Below, in pieces: positions 1 to 12,418 of a DNA stretch of 64,000 nt. The stretch is from Pseudomonas abietaniphila (GTDB lineage Bacteria; Pseudomonadota; Gammaproteobacteria; Pseudomonadales; Pseudomonadaceae). The position numbers and the translations under genes are program-made. The notes under the pieces are model-generated. The model was not told the DNA's origin and searched no databases. It was given only the letters and a program-made list of their open reading frames with translations. The stretch is from NCBI RefSeq assembly GCF_900100795.1, contig NZ_FNCO01000014.1, positions 124,001-188,000 of the forward strand. Direction: 5' to 3'. The first letter of the stretch is position 1. Each line of letters opens with the position of its first letter.

Positions 1-690
1 AACGACAGCCGCCTGCAGAGCACCCATATGGGTCGAACCACAGTCATCGTTGATGTTCAGCCCGTTGGGCGCAGCCGACAGCACCGTCACCTGCGCACCC
101 AACTCCCGGAACACGTTTGGAGCCACCTTGTAGGTCGCGCCATGGGCGCAATCGACCACAATCCTGAGCCCTGAAAAACTGGTGCTGGTCGGCACGCTGC
201 TTTTGCAGAATTCAATGTAGCGGCCTGCCGCATCGTTGATCCGGGACACCTTACCGAGATGCTCAGACTCCGCCACCGTCATCGGCGCATCGAGCAACTC
301 CTCAATCATCATTTCGACCTCATCAGGGAGCTTGGTGCCTTTCCCGGAAAAGAACTTGATGCCGTTATCGTAATGCGGGTTGTGTGACGCACTGATCACG
401 ATGCCCGCTTGCGCTTGAAAGGTGCGGGTCAGGTAGGCGATCGCAGGTGTCGGCATTGGACCGAGCAACATGACGTCTGCGCCGGCCGCGGACAATCCAG
501 CCTCAAGCGCAGACTCGAACATGTAACCCGATATGCGAGTGTCCTTGCCTACCAGGATGCGGCACGCGCCCATCTTGCGAAATGCCATCCCGGCGGCCCA
601 GCCCAGCTTGAGCATGAAATCAGGGGTGATGGGGAATTGACCTACACGACCGCGAATGCCGTCGGTTCCGAAATATTTCTTAGTACTCAT
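1..690 (-). CDS. glmM: Phosphoglucosamine mutase, 5' part (cut by window edge)
   Basis: GlmM converts glucosamine-6-phosphate to glucosamine-1-phosphate, a step towards UDP-N-acetylglucosamine for peptidoglycan and LPS. The visible 230 residues begin MSTKKYFGTDGIRGRVG, the conserved N-terminus of this phosphohexomutase family. They include the phosphoserine loop as GIVISASHNPHYDNGIKFF near residue 100, where the Ser of SASHNP carries the catalytic phosphate. The C-terminal half lies left of the window. The ATG at 690 is 15 bases beyond the folP stop, consistent with an ftsH-folP-glmM operon, an order common in gamma-proteobacteria. Identification is secure; only completeness is limited. Confidence 0.96.
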   Translation of the reverse strand, partial: MSTKKYFGTDGIRGRVGQFPITPDFMLKLGWAAGMAFRKMGACRILVGKDTRISGYMFESALEAGLSAAGADVMLLGPMPTPAIAYLTRTFQAQAGIVISASHNPHYDNGIKFFSGKGTKLPDEVEMMIEELLDAPMTVAESEHLGKVSRINDAAGRYIEFCKSSVPTSTSFSGLRIVVDCAHGATYKVAPNVFRELGAQVTVLSAAPNGLNINDDCGSTHMGALQAAVV

Positions 691-705
691 GGGTGCTCCA
701 GATTC

Positions 706-1557
706 TTATTCTGCCGATTCAACAGCGGAAATCATGCGGACGACATCGACGGTTTCAGGGACATCGTGCACACGCAAGATTCGCGCGCCCTTGATCATGG
801 CCATCCCCGCCAGCGCGAGCGCGCCGTAAAGCCGCTGATCAACGGGCTTATCCAGGACTTTGCCGATCATACTCTTGCGTGAGACGCCAACCAGCAGCGG
901 CCGACCCAACGCGTGCAGGGCCTCCATATGCTTGAACAGACTCAGGTTGTGCTCCAGCGTTTTGGCGAACCCGTAACCGGGGTCGAGGATAATCTTCTCT
1001 CTCGCAATGCCCGCAGCGATACAGGCGTCCATCCGCTCCCTGAGGAACGAACTGACCTCACCCAACAGATCGTCATACCGAGGATCGTTCTGCATGTCCG
1101 TCGGTTCGCCACGCATGTGCATCAGGCACACCGGCAATCCGGTCGCCACTGCCGCGTCCAGGGCACCGTCACGCTGCAACGAGCGCACATCGTTGATCAG
1201 GCCTGCACCCAGGCGCGCCGTCTCACGGATGACCGCGGGCGTTGAAGTGTCCACCGAAATAATGACATCCAGCTCACGACTGATCGCTTCAACGATCGGC
1301 GCAACGCGCTCCAATTCTTCGACCGAGGAAACCGTACGCGCACCGGGCCGCGTGGACTCACCTCCGACATCGATCAGCGTCGCGCCTGCATTAACCATGG
1401 CCTCAGCGTGTCGCAGAGCCAGATCACGCTGTGCGAAACGACCGCCATCGGAGAACGAATCAGGGGTGATATTGAGGATTCCCATGACATGCGTCCGGGA
1501 TAAATCAAGAACCCGGTTGCCGCAAGGCAACCGGGTTGGGTACAGCGCAGAAGTCAT
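706..1557 (-). CDS. folP: Dihydropteroate synthase
   Basis: FolP condenses p-aminobenzoate with dihydropterin pyrophosphate in folate synthesis and is the sulfonamide target. The 283-residue protein has the family signatures in order: MGILNITPDSFSDGG near residue 25, DVGGESTRPGA near 63, and the C-terminal VGVSRKSMIG carrying the SRK motif. The length is normal for the family. The ATG lies 8 bases after the ftsH stop and the stop is 15 bases before glmM, so the three genes are probably co-transcribed. No damage is seen. Confidence 0.97.
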   Translation of the reverse strand: MTSALYPTRLPCGNRVLDLSRTHVMGILNITPDSFSDGGRFAQRDLALRHAEAMVNAGATLIDVGGESTRPGARTVSSVEELERVAPIVEAISRELDVIISVDTSTPAVIRETARLGAGLINDVRSLQRDGALDAAVATGLPVCLMHMRGEPTDMQNDPRYDDLLGEVSSFLRERMDACIAAGIAREKIILDPGYGFAKTLEHNLSLFKHMEALHALGRPLLVGVSRKSMIGKVLDKPVDQRLYGALALAGMAMIKGARILRVHDVPETVDVVRMISAVESAE

Positions 1558-1565
1558 GTCAGGCC

Positions 1566-3485
1566 TTAGTGGTCAGCAGCAGGGCCGCCAATCGGAGTTT
1601 CAGGGCGTGGACCCGCTGGAGCGGTAGGCGTACCGGACGCACCGGAGCCACCTTCCCAGTCACGCGGTTCGCGAGGTGTGCGACCCGCCATGATGTCATC
1701 GATCTGCTCAGCGTCGATGGTCTCGTACTTCATCAGCGCATCGGCCATCGCGTCCAGCTTGTCGCGATTGTCCGTCAGGATCTGCTTGGCGGTGCCATAG
1801 CACTGATCAATGATGCTGCGCACTTCAGAGTCGATCATGCGAGCGGTGTCTGCCGACAGACTGGCGTTTTGACCGCCGCCGCCCCGACCCAGGTAACCGC
1901 CGTCTTCATCTTCCGAGTACATCAGAGGACCCAGCTTCTCGGACAGGCCCCACTTGGTGACCATGTTCCGGGCGATCTGACTGGCCCGCATGATGTCGTT
2001 GGATGCGCCGGTGGTGACACCGTCGAAGCCCAGCGTCATCTCTTCAGCGATACGGCCACCGTAAAGCGAACAGATCTGACTGATCAGCGCACGCTTGGAA
2101 AGGCTGTAACGGTCTTCCTCAGGCAGGAACATCGTCACACCCAACGCGCGACCACGCGGAATGATCGAAACCTTGTAGACCGGATCGTGCTCGGGCACGA
2201 CACGACCAACGATCGCGTGACCCGCCTCGTGATAAGCCGTGTTCTGCTTCTCTTTCTCGGACATGACCATGGATTTGCGCTCGGCGCCCATCATGATCTT
2301 GTCCTTCGCCAGCTCGAATTCCTTCATTTCAACGATGCGCTTACCGACACGGGCGGCAAACAGCGAAGCCTCGTTGACCAGGTTCGCCAGATCAGCACCG
2401 GAGAAACCTGGAGTACCACGCGCGATGACCGCCGGATTGACGTCGTCACCCATTGGCACTTTGCGCATGTGGACTTTGAGAATCTGTTCACGACCGCGGA
2501 TGTCCGGCAGACCGACCACAACCTGACGGTCGAAACGGCCCGGACGCAGCAACGCAGGGTCCAGAACGTCAGGACGGTTGGTTGCGGCGATGACGATGAT
2601 GCCGTCGTTCATCTCGAAGCCGTCCATCTCCACCAGCAACTGGTTGAGGGTCTGCTCACGCTCATCGTGACCGCCGCCCATGCCGGCGCCACGGTGACGA
2701 CCGACCGCATCGATTTCGTCGATGAAGATGATGCAAGGTGCATGTTTCTTGGCTTGCTCGAACATGTCACGAACGCGGCTTGCGCCGACGCCCACGAACA
2801 TCTCGACAAAGTCAGAACCGGAAATAGTGAAGAACGGCACTTTCGCTTCACCGGCAATCGCCTTGGCCAGCAAGGTCTTACCGGTACCCGGAGGACCGAC
2901 CATCAAGACGCCGCGCGGAATGCGACCGCCCAAGCGCTGGAATTTGCCCGGATCACGCAGAAACTCTACGAGTTCGCCCACTTCTTCCTTGGCTTCGTCG
3001 CAACCTGCAACGTCAGCCAGCGTTGTCTTGACCTGATCTTCGGAGAGCAGACGCGCTTTGCTCTTGCCGAAACTCATCGGCCCGCCCTTGCCTCCCGCGC
3101 CACCTTGCATCTGGCGCATGAAGAACATGAAGACAGCAATAATGACAAGGATCGGGAAGCTGGCGACCAGCAACTGAGTCCAGATACTTTGCTGCTCAGG
3201 CTGTTTGCCTTCGATCACGACATTGTTGTCGACCAGATCACCGATCAGGCCGTTGTCCTGGATCGCCGGACGAATGGTCTTGAAGGTATCGCCGTCGCTG
3301 CGTTTACCCGTGATGACGTAACCGTCAACGGCAACTTTCTCGACCTTGCCATCCTTAACTTGCTGGATGAACTCGGAGTAGTTGAGGGTCTGCGGCTCGT
3401 TCGGGCTGGAGAAGTTGTTCATCACCGTCACAAGGACCGCAGCGATGATCAACCACAGGATCAAATTCTTTGCCATATCGTTCAA
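1566..3485 (-). CDS. ftsH: ATP-dependent zinc metalloprotease FtsH
   Basis: FtsH is the membrane-bound AAA+ protease that degrades misfolded membrane proteins and regulators such as sigma-32 and LpxC. The 639 residues show an N-terminal membrane segment (about 5-22), a periplasmic stretch, a second membrane segment (about 103-123), Walker A GPPGTGKT at 197-204, Walker B IIFIDE at 252-257 and the zinc site HEAGH at 419-423. The chosen TTG start gives MNDMAKN and has GAGGGT upstream at good spacing. An internal ATG nine bases later (MAKNLILW) is the alternative. The gene lies downstream of rlmE, as in E. coli. Confidence 0.97.
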   Translation of the reverse strand: MNDMAKNLILWLIIAAVLVTVMNNFSSPNEPQTLNYSEFIQQVKDGKVEKVAVDGYVITGKRSDGDTFKTIRPAIQDNGLIGDLVDNNVVIEGKQPEQQSIWTQLLVASFPILVIIAVFMFFMRQMQGGAGGKGGPMSFGKSKARLLSEDQVKTTLADVAGCDEAKEEVGELVEFLRDPGKFQRLGGRIPRGVLMVGPPGTGKTLLAKAIAGEAKVPFFTISGSDFVEMFVGVGASRVRDMFEQAKKHAPCIIFIDEIDAVGRHRGAGMGGGHDEREQTLNQLLVEMDGFEMNDGIIVIAATNRPDVLDPALLRPGRFDRQVVVGLPDIRGREQILKVHMRKVPMGDDVNPAVIARGTPGFSGADLANLVNEASLFAARVGKRIVEMKEFELAKDKIMMGAERKSMVMSEKEKQNTAYHEAGHAIVGRVVPEHDPVYKVSIIPRGRALGVTMFLPEEDRYSLSKRALISQICSLYGGRIAEEMTLGFDGVTTGASNDIMRASQIARNMVTKWGLSEKLGPLMYSEDEDGGYLGRGGGGQNASLSADTARMIDSEVRSIIDQCYGTAKQILTDNRDKLDAMADALMKYETIDAEQIDDIMAGRTPREPRDWEGGSGASGTPTAPAGPRPETPIGGPAADH

Positions 3486-3667
3486 TTAGCTACCCTCTGA
3501 AGCAAGCTCCACGCTGGAGCGTGCCTCGCATGATATTCACCGGCCTAACTTACTACAGATCCTACAGGTGTGGCAGGCGGCGTCTGTAACCCTTTGTGAA
3601 ACTTTGACTACAAGATGTTCGTTATGCTTCACGAATAAAGCCATTTGAAAAAAGCTATCGGCTGACC

Positions 3668-4321
3668 TCAAAGGCGCTCATCGCTCGCCGAACCTTCGAT
3701 CCCGCGGAACCCACGACCCAGCAGATATTGCTCTCTGGAACGATCGCGCGATGACAACGGCTTGCGCATCTGGACCTTCTCGAACAGCTTGCGAATATCC
3801 TTGTGGTACACATCGAAGCCTTCACCCTGGAAGACCTTGATCAAAAAATCACCACCTGGACGCAGAACCCGACCTGCGAGATCGAGCGCCAATTCACAAA
3901 GGAACATGGCGCGTGGCATATCCACAGCGCTCAATCCACTCATATTGGGGGCCATATCGGAAATCACAAGGTCTACTTGAGTATTACCGACCGCTTCCAG
4001 GATTTGCGCGAGCACCGCATCTTCAGTGAAATCCCCTTGGATAAAGGTCACATCGGGGATGCTGTCCATTTCAAGGATGTCGGATGCAATCAAACGGCCT
4101 TGACCACCAATCAGACGACTGGTCACCTGTGACCATCCACCCGGCGCTGCGCCGAGGTCGATGACGGTCATGCCCGGACGAATGATCTTGCCCTTCTCCT
4201 GGATCTCCAGAAGCTTGTAACTGGCACGGGAACGGTAGCCATCTTTCTGTGCCATTTTGACGTACTTGTCGTCGAAATGTTCTCTCAGCCAGTTATGGCT
4301 GCTCTTGGAACGCTGCGCCAC
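3668..4321 (-). CDS. rlmE: 23S rRNA 2'-O-ribose uridine-2552 methyltransferase
   Basis: RlmE (RrmJ/FtsJ) methylates U2552 in the 23S rRNA A-loop using SAM, late in 50S assembly. The 217-residue protein has the family's RSRASYKLLEIQEK start region, the SAM-binding VIDLGAAPGGWSQ near residue 55, LVISDMAPNMSG near 120 and FLIKVFQGEG near 160, supplying the K-D-K-E catalytic residues. It is upstream of ftsH on the same strand and divergent from yhbY, the standard gamma-proteobacterial order. The 182-base gap to ftsH leaves room for a separate ftsH promoter, but none was clear. Confidence 0.96.
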   Translation of the reverse strand: MAQRSKSSHNWLREHFDDKYVKMAQKDGYRSRASYKLLEIQEKGKIIRPGMTVIDLGAAPGGWSQVTSRLIGGQGRLIASDILEMDSIPDVTFIQGDFTEDAVLAQILEAVGNTQVDLVISDMAPNMSGLSAVDMPRAMFLCELALDLAGRVLRPGGDFLIKVFQGEGFDVYHKDIRKLFEKVQMRKPLSSRDRSREQYLLGRGFRGIEGSASDERL

Positions 4322-4423
4322 GGGGCACCTCGATGATATGCGTCGTGATTAACTGGGCGGAGCCACGAGCCCTCGGGTAAAATGGCCGCCAATTTTACAG
4401 AATCAGACGAAAAGGGTCAGATT

Positions 4424-4732
4424 ATGCCGCTCACTAACGAGCAGAAGAAACAGTACAAATCCATTGGACATGACCTGAAGCCGGTCCTGATGGTTGCCGG
4501 CAACGGCCTGAGTGAGGGCGTGCTGGCCGAGCTTGATCGCGCTTTGGTCGATCATGAACTGATCAAGGTTCAGATCAAGCTGGAAGATCGCGATGACCGC
4601 CGTGCCGTCATCGAAGAACTGTGCAAACAAGGTCGCGCGGAGCTGGTGCAGACCATCGGCAAGATGGCGCTGATCTACCGCAAGAACCCACAGCCTAACA
4701 AACAGCTGTCGAACATTCACCGCTACAAGTAA
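4424..4732 (+). CDS. yhbY: YhbY-family CRM-domain RNA-binding protein
   Basis: YhbY is a single CRM-domain protein associated with pre-50S ribosomal particles. The 102-residue form starts MPLTNEQKKQYKSIGHDL, contains the GNGLSEGV loop (the GxxG-type RNA contact of CRM domains) and ends in a basic tail. An upstream ATG at 4382 would add 14 residues (MAANFTESDEKGQI) that do not look like the family, so 4424 is preferred. It is divergent from rlmE, the usual neighbour. Confidence 0.93.
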   Translation: MPLTNEQKKQYKSIGHDLKPVLMVAGNGLSEGVLAELDRALVDHELIKVQIKLEDRDDRRAVIEELCKQGRAELVQTIGKMALIYRKNPQPNKQLSNIHRYK

Positions 4733-4743
4733 GGGTGAACCCT

Positions 4744-4771
4744 GTCAGGGGCGCGGATTGCGCGCCCTGAC
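4744..4771. terminator. GC-rich hairpin between yhbY and greA
   Basis: GTCAGGGGCGCG and CGCGCCCTGAC form a long stem with one bulged G. It lies between the 3' ends of the convergent genes yhbY and greA and could serve either. Neither side has a good T-run, so efficiency is uncertain. Confidence 0.4.
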
Positions 4772-4874
4772 CGGAACCACCTGATCATCAGCAAGAAGCA
4801 GCACTTCCACCACTTCCCACCCGAACCCGCTCGCTGTCGGAAGCCGCCCTTTGGACGACCTCCCCACGCACCGG

Positions 4875-5353
4875 TCAGATGTGCTTGACCTCGACAATCT
4901 CGTACTCGATCACACCGCTTGGCGTTTTCACGGCCACCACATCACCCTCTTCCTTGGCGATCAAGGCACGGGCGATGGGCGAGCCGACGGAGATCTTGCC
5001 CAGCTTGATGTCAGCCTCATCTTCACCCACGATCTGATAGGTCACGCTTTCATCAGTCTCAACGTTGGCGATTTCCACGGTGGAACCAAAAATCACCTTA
5101 CCGGTGTGCGCGATCGTCGTGACGTCGATGACCACAGCGTTCTGCATGCGGCCCTCGATATCACGGATCCGTGCCTCCACCATACCCTGCTGCTCGCGGG
5201 CAGCATGGTATTCGGCGTTTTCCTTCAGGTCACCCAACTCACGCGCAGTACCGATGTCCTGGCTGAGCTTTGGGCGAATCACTTTGGTCAGATGGGTCAG
5301 TTCTTCTTCCAGGGCGCGAGCGCCCTGAACGGTCATCGGATATTTGGTAATGC

Positions 5354-5357
<4 letters not shown>
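4875..5357 (-). CDS. greA: Transcription elongation factor GreA
   Basis: GreA rescues backtracked RNA polymerase by stimulating cleavage of the nascent RNA. The 160-residue protein has the N-terminal coiled-coil hairpin with the functional tip (GDLKENAEYHAAREQQ near residues 42-57, holding the acidic D-E pair) and a C-terminal FKBP-like domain ending in EYEIVEV. The ATG overlaps the carB stop by four bases (ATGA), so translation is probably coupled to carB. The carAB-greA order is typical of Pseudomonas. Confidence 0.96.
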
Positions 5358-8575
<3,218 letters not shown>

Positions 8576-8703
8576 GGGTTGTCACTCGAATCCTGTGTCA
8601 GTCGGCAAGCCGTCTTGAACATTCTCTGAGGTGGCCGGGCGAGCTGTCGGATCTGATCCGGCTCGCCGCAGTCACCTGCTCGCTACAGTCGCAAGTCAGC
8701 CGC

Positions 8704-9840
8704 TTAGCGGCGCTTGGCCATGGCTGTGATGAAGCGATCAAACAGCGGCGCGACATCGTTCGGGCCCGGGCTCGCTTCAGGGTGACCCTGGAAGCTGAAC
8801 GCTTCCTTGTCGGTGCGCTCGATACCCTGCAAGGTGCCGTCGAACAGCGACTTGTGGATGGCGCGCACGTTGCTCGGCAAGGTGCTTTCGTCCACCGCGA
8901 AACCGTGGTTCTGGCTGGTGATCATGACCACGCCAGTGTCCAGATCTTGAACCGGGTGGTTGGCACCGTGGTGACCGTGACCCATCTTGACGGTCTTGGC
9001 ACCGGAAGCCAGCGCCAGCAACTGGTGACCCAGGCAGATGCCGAACACCGGAATCTCGGTCTGCAGCACGTCCTTGATCGCCTGAATCGCGTAGTCGCAA
9101 GGCTCAGGATCGCCAGGGCCGTTGGACAGGAACACACCATCGGGATTCAGCGCGAGCACTTCGCTGGCAGGCGTCTGGGCCGGCACCACGGTCACGCGGC
9201 AACCGCGCTCTACCAGCATGCGCAGGATGTTGGTCTTGACGCCGTAGTCGTAGGCAACCACGTTGTACGGCAGATCAGCAGCGGCGATCTCTGGATGGCT
9301 GTCGGTTTTCAAACTCCAGACGCTGGAACGCCACTCATAGCTTTGCTTGGTGCTGACTTCTTTCGCCAGATCCATGCCTTTCAGGCCCGGGAAGCCGCGC
9401 GCTGCTGCGATAGCGGCTTCTTCGGAAATGTTGTCGCCGGCCATGATGCAGCCGTTTTGCGCACCTTTCTCACGCAGAATGCGGGTCAGGCGACGCGTGT
9501 CGATGCCGGCAATGGCGACGACGTTGTTGGCTTTCAGATAGTCAGCCAGGGACATCTTGTTACGCCAGTTGCTCGCTACCAGCGGCAGGTCACGAATCAC
9601 CAAGCCCGCCGACCACACGCGGTCGGACTCGGCGTCTTCTGGCGTGGTGCCAGTGTTGCCGATGTGAGGGTAAGTCAGGGTGACGATTTGCTGGGCATAG
9701 GAAGGATCGGTAAGGATTTCCTGATAGCCGGTCATTGCGGTGTTGAACACCACCTCACCAACGGTTTGACCGTCGGCTCCAATGGCTTCGCCGCGAAAAA
9801 TGCTGCCATCAGCAAGGGCGAGTATGGCTGGCTTAGTCAA
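8704..9840 (-). CDS. carA: Carbamoyl-phosphate synthase small subunit
   Basis: CarA is the glutamine amidotransferase subunit supplying ammonia to CarB. The TTG start at 9840 gives a 378-residue protein (LTKPAILALADGSIFRGEA) of normal family length and has GGGAGG 5-6 bases upstream. The class I glutaminase domain shows the nucleophile loop FGICLGHQLLALA and the C-terminal FQGHPEASPGP holding the catalytic His and Glu. The frame stays open upstream to an ATG at 9930, but that segment crosses a terminator-like hairpin and lacks a ribosome site, so it is excluded. Transcription is probably subject to leader control (see the hairpin). Confidence 0.95.
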   Translation of the reverse strand: MTKPAILALADGSIFRGEAIGADGQTVGEVVFNTAMTGYQEILTDPSYAQQIVTLTYPHIGNTGTTPEDAESDRVWSAGLVIRDLPLVASNWRNKMSLADYLKANNVVAIAGIDTRRLTRILREKGAQNGCIMAGDNISEEAAIAAARGFPGLKGMDLAKEVSTKQSYEWRSSVWSLKTDSHPEIAAADLPYNVVAYDYGVKTNILRMLVERGCRVTVVPAQTPASEVLALNPDGVFLSNGPGDPEPCDYAIQAIKDVLQTEIPVFGICLGHQLLALASGAKTVKMGHGHHGANHPVQDLDTGVVMITSQNHGFAVDESTLPSNVRAIHKSLFDGTLQGIERTDKEAFSFQGHPEASPGPNDVAPLFDRFITAMAKRR

Positions 9841-9884
9841 GAAGACCTCCCGTAATAAAGCCTGAAAGGGCGATCGCAGGTTGT

Positions 9885-9926
9885 AAAAAAGCGGAATGAC
9901 GTATAGACACGTCACCCCGCTTTTTT
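9885..9926 (-). terminator. Terminator-like hairpin (candidate attenuator) in the carA leader
   Basis: On the minus strand GCGGGGTGACG pairs with CGTCATTCCGC, with two G-U pairs and an 8-base loop. The stem has an A-tract before it and six Ts after it, i.e. an intrinsic terminator 45 bases upstream of the carA TTG start. Its place between the promoter region and the gene points to attenuation. No mechanism can be proved from sequence alone. Confidence 0.7.
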
Positions 9927-9933
9927 TCATCGA

Positions 9934-9965
9934 ATTATCTGCGCGCTTTTAGTGGACACACTAAA
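9934..9965 (-). promoter_or_regulatory. carA upstream region: -10-like hexamer and 18-base palindrome
   Basis: Reading the minus strand, the perfect inverted repeat TTTAGTG-TGTC-CACTAAA (9948-9965) is followed by GATAAT (9934-9939), a good -10 hexamer. No convincing -35 is present at 16-18 bases, so an activator or the palindrome-binding protein may matter. The palindrome would overlap the -35 zone, suiting a regulator site. Function is inferred from position only. Confidence 0.4.
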
Positions 9966-10059
9966 GCTGTAGGTTACAGAAAAAGGCTTTTTTAATCCAC
10001 CGCTAAAACGCCTTAAAGGCAGAGGAATGCGACAGGACATCGCGTAGCGGGTCAAAACT

Positions 10060-10096
10060 GCGGGCAGGATACAGGTAAAACACCCTTCCTGCCCGC
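10060..10096 (-). terminator. Probable dapB terminator hairpin
   Basis: GCGGGCAGGA and TCCTGCCCGC form a perfect 10-bp stem. On the minus strand the stem is followed by AGTTTTGAC, giving a short T-run just downstream of dapB. Confidence 0.55.
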
Positions 10097-10133
10097 ATTG
10101 TTGCGCACCAGACCGCGTGAAACGAACCGTTGA

Positions 10134-10940
10134 TCAGCGAAGGTCGAGCACGTCCTGCATGTCGTACAGGCCCGCGGATTTGCCATCAAGCCAGAGCGCA
10201 GCACGCACTGCGCCCTTGGCAAAAGTCATGCGGCTGGACGCCTTGTGCGTAATCTCCAGACGCTCCCCCTCGGCGGCGAACAGCACGGTGTGATCGCCTA
10301 CGACGTCACCGCCACGCACAGTGGCGAAGCCGATCGTTTCGCGCTCACGGACACCCGTGTAACCCTCACGACCGTAGACGGCGACTTTGCTCAGATCGCG
10401 ACCCAAGGCATTGGCAACGACCTCACCCATACTGACCGCCGTACCCGACGGCGCGTCGACCTTGTTGCGGTGATGAGCTTCGATGATCTCGATGTCGGCA
10501 TCCTCACCCATCACTCGCGCCGCCAGATCCAGCAACTTGAACGACAGGTTCACACCGACACTGAAATTGGACGCAAAGACGACAGGGATATCCCGGCTCG
10601 CGTCCACCAGCAGGTGCTTTTGTTCGACGCTCAAGCCAGTGGTACCAATGACCATCGCCTTGCCCGCCTTGCGGCAGAACGCCAGGTTTTTCAGCATGAC
10701 GTCCGGCAAGGTGAAGTCGATCAGCACGTCGAACTCGTCGACGACCTGCTCCAGATTACCAGTCAACTGCACGCCGATCCGCCCCAGTGACGCGAGTTCG
10801 CCGGCGTCGGCACCGATCATCGTGCTGCCGGGACGCACGATTGCCGCTGTCAGTCCGGTGAGCGGCGCACGATCCTGCACCGCCTCGATCAGGTTCTTGC
10901 CCATGCGCCCGGCGGCGCCCATCACAGCAATGCGTCGCAT
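10134..10940 (-). CDS. dapB: 4-hydroxy-tetrahydrodipicolinate reductase
   Basis: DapB performs the NAD(P)H-dependent reduction step of the diaminopimelate/lysine pathway. The 268-residue protein has the N-terminal dinucleotide motif AVMGAAGRMGKNL, VVIGTTGLS-type core text near residue 100 and the catalytic signature EIIEAHHRNKVDAPSGTA near 155-170 (the HH pair and Lys). Its length matches the family. It starts 10 bases after the dnaJ stop, extending the heat-shock cluster as commonly seen in Pseudomonas. Confidence 0.97.
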   Translation of the reverse strand: MRRIAVMGAAGRMGKNLIEAVQDRAPLTGLTAAIVRPGSTMIGADAGELASLGRIGVQLTGNLEQVVDEFDVLIDFTLPDVMLKNLAFCRKAGKAMVIGTTGLSVEQKHLLVDASRDIPVVFASNFSVGVNLSFKLLDLAARVMGEDADIEIIEAHHRNKVDAPSGTAVSMGEVVANALGRDLSKVAVYGREGYTGVRERETIGFATVRGGDVVGDHTVLFAAEGERLEITHKASSRMTFAKGAVRAALWLDGKSAGLYDMQDVLDLR

Positions 10941-10950
10941 GCCCTGCTCC

Positions 10951-12081
10951 TTAGAGATCGCCGAAGAAACGCTTCACGCCTTCAAACCAGCCACTGGCTT
11001 TGGGCGAGTGAGAGCTGTCACCTTCAAGCGATGCACGGAATTCTTCGAGCAGTTCACGCTGACGACGCCCCAGATTGACCGGGGTTTCGACCGCGACGCG
11101 GCACATCAAATCGCCCGCTCCGCCACCACGCACGGGGGCAACGCCCTTGCCGCGCAGACGGAATTGCTTGCCGGTCTGAGTCCCTTCCGGAATCTTCAGC
11201 TTGACGCGCCCATCCAGCGTCGGCACTTCAAGCTCGCCACCCAAGGCTGCATCCGTGAAGCTGATTGGCACTTCGCAATAAAGATGTTTGCCATCGCGCT
11301 GGAAAATCGCGTGCTCACGCACGTTGATCACCACGTACAGATCGCCGGTCGGGCCACCCTGAACACCGGCCTCTCCTTCGCCCGACAGACGAATGCGGTC
11401 GCCGGTGTCGACACCCGCAGGCACCTTGACCGACAGCGTCTTGTACTCTTCCACGCGACCTTCGCCATGGCAGGAGTCGCAAGGATCGGAAATGATTTTG
11501 CCGTTGCCGTGGCAACGCGGGCAGGTCTGCTGAACAGAGAAGAAACCCTGCTGCATGCGCACTTGACCGATACCGCCACACGTCGGGCACGTCACCGGCG
11601 AGGAGCCTTTCTTGGCGCCGCTGCCATCACACGGTTTGCAATTGACCAGTGTCGGCACGCGGATGCTGACCGTGGTGCCGCGCACGGCTTCTTCCAGGTT
11701 CAGTTCCAGGGTGTAACGCAGGTCGCTGCCACGCTGAGCGCCGCCACGACCGCCGCCACCGGCACGACCACCGCCGAAGAAGTCGCTGAAGACATCGCCG
11801 AAAATGTCGGAGAAGTTCGCGCCGCCGAAACCGGCACCGCCACCGCCCATGCCTTGATCCACACCGGCATGGCCGTATTGATCGTAAGCCGCACGCTTGC
11901 TGGCGTCGGACAGCACTTCGTAAGCCTCGTTGGCTTCCTTGAAGGCGTCTTCCGAGGCTTTGTCGCCTGGATTGCGGTCAGGGTGATACTTCATCGCGAG
12001 ACGGCGGTATGCCTTCTTCAGGTCCGCCTCGCTGGAGCCGCGCTCCACCCCCAATACTTCGTAATAATCACGCTTTGACAT
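10951..12081 (-). CDS. dnaJ: Chaperone protein DnaJ
   Basis: DnaJ is the Hsp40 co-chaperone that stimulates the DnaK ATPase and delivers substrates. The 376-residue form starts MSKRDYYEVLGVERG. It has the J domain with the HPD motif (MKYHPDRN, about residue 30-37), a Gly/Phe-rich linker, four CxxCxGxG zinc repeats (about 145-205) and the C-terminal substrate-binding domain. The frame is open to an earlier ATG at 12165, but the extra 28 residues are unlike DnaJ. It lies between dnaK and dapB on the same strand. Confidence 0.97.
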   Translation of the reverse strand: MSKRDYYEVLGVERGSSEADLKKAYRRLAMKYHPDRNPGDKASEDAFKEANEAYEVLSDASKRAAYDQYGHAGVDQGMGGGGAGFGGANFSDIFGDVFSDFFGGGRAGGGGRGGAQRGSDLRYTLELNLEEAVRGTTVSIRVPTLVNCKPCDGSGAKKGSSPVTCPTCGGIGQVRMQQGFFSVQQTCPRCHGNGKIISDPCDSCHGEGRVEEYKTLSVKVPAGVDTGDRIRLSGEGEAGVQGGPTGDLYVVINVREHAIFQRDGKHLYCEVPISFTDAALGGELEVPTLDGRVKLKIPEGTQTGKQFRLRGKGVAPVRGGGAGDLMCRVAVETPVNLGRRQRELLEEFRASLEGDSSHSPKASGWFEGVKRFFGDL

Positions 12082-12418
12082 AAGTTTTCTGCACTCTTGA
12101 GGACGTCCGACATAACCCTCCTGAGCTTGTCGAACTCGTTGAGCCCCTTTCAGGCCCGGACCCAACTCACGTCAATTCAACGATCCTGGTCTTGGTTCAA
12201 CGGCCTTCGATCGACCGAGAAAAGCGGCAGAACAAGCCGGATTGCAGGAGCTCCCGGCTTTGCCACAAAGCCCGCAAAGCAACTTTGCAGGCCTTAAAAT
12301 TTTGGGTATTCCAGACACGCCAACGCGGGAGCAAGCTCCCGCGCGGCGACATCCTACCAGCGACCACTCGAAAGTGGTCAACCGGCGATCAAGTGAGCCT
12401 GCGCCTGTTTATGGCCTG
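12082..12418. repeat. dnaJ-dnaK intergenic region with REP-like palindrome
   Basis: No gene is seen in these 337 bases. They hold CGCGGGAGC-AA-GCTCCCGCG (12324-12343), a perfect palindrome typical of Pseudomonas REP elements. A GACCACT/AGTGGTC hairpin nearer dnaK may be the dnaK terminator. No sigma-32 promoter was recognised for dnaJ here. Confidence 0.6.

Noticed and set aside
9841..9930. 30-residue N-terminal extension of CarA from an ATG at 9930
   Set aside because: The extension crosses a terminator hairpin, lacks a ribosome site and is absent from normal CarA length; the TTG at 9840 has a good ribosome site.
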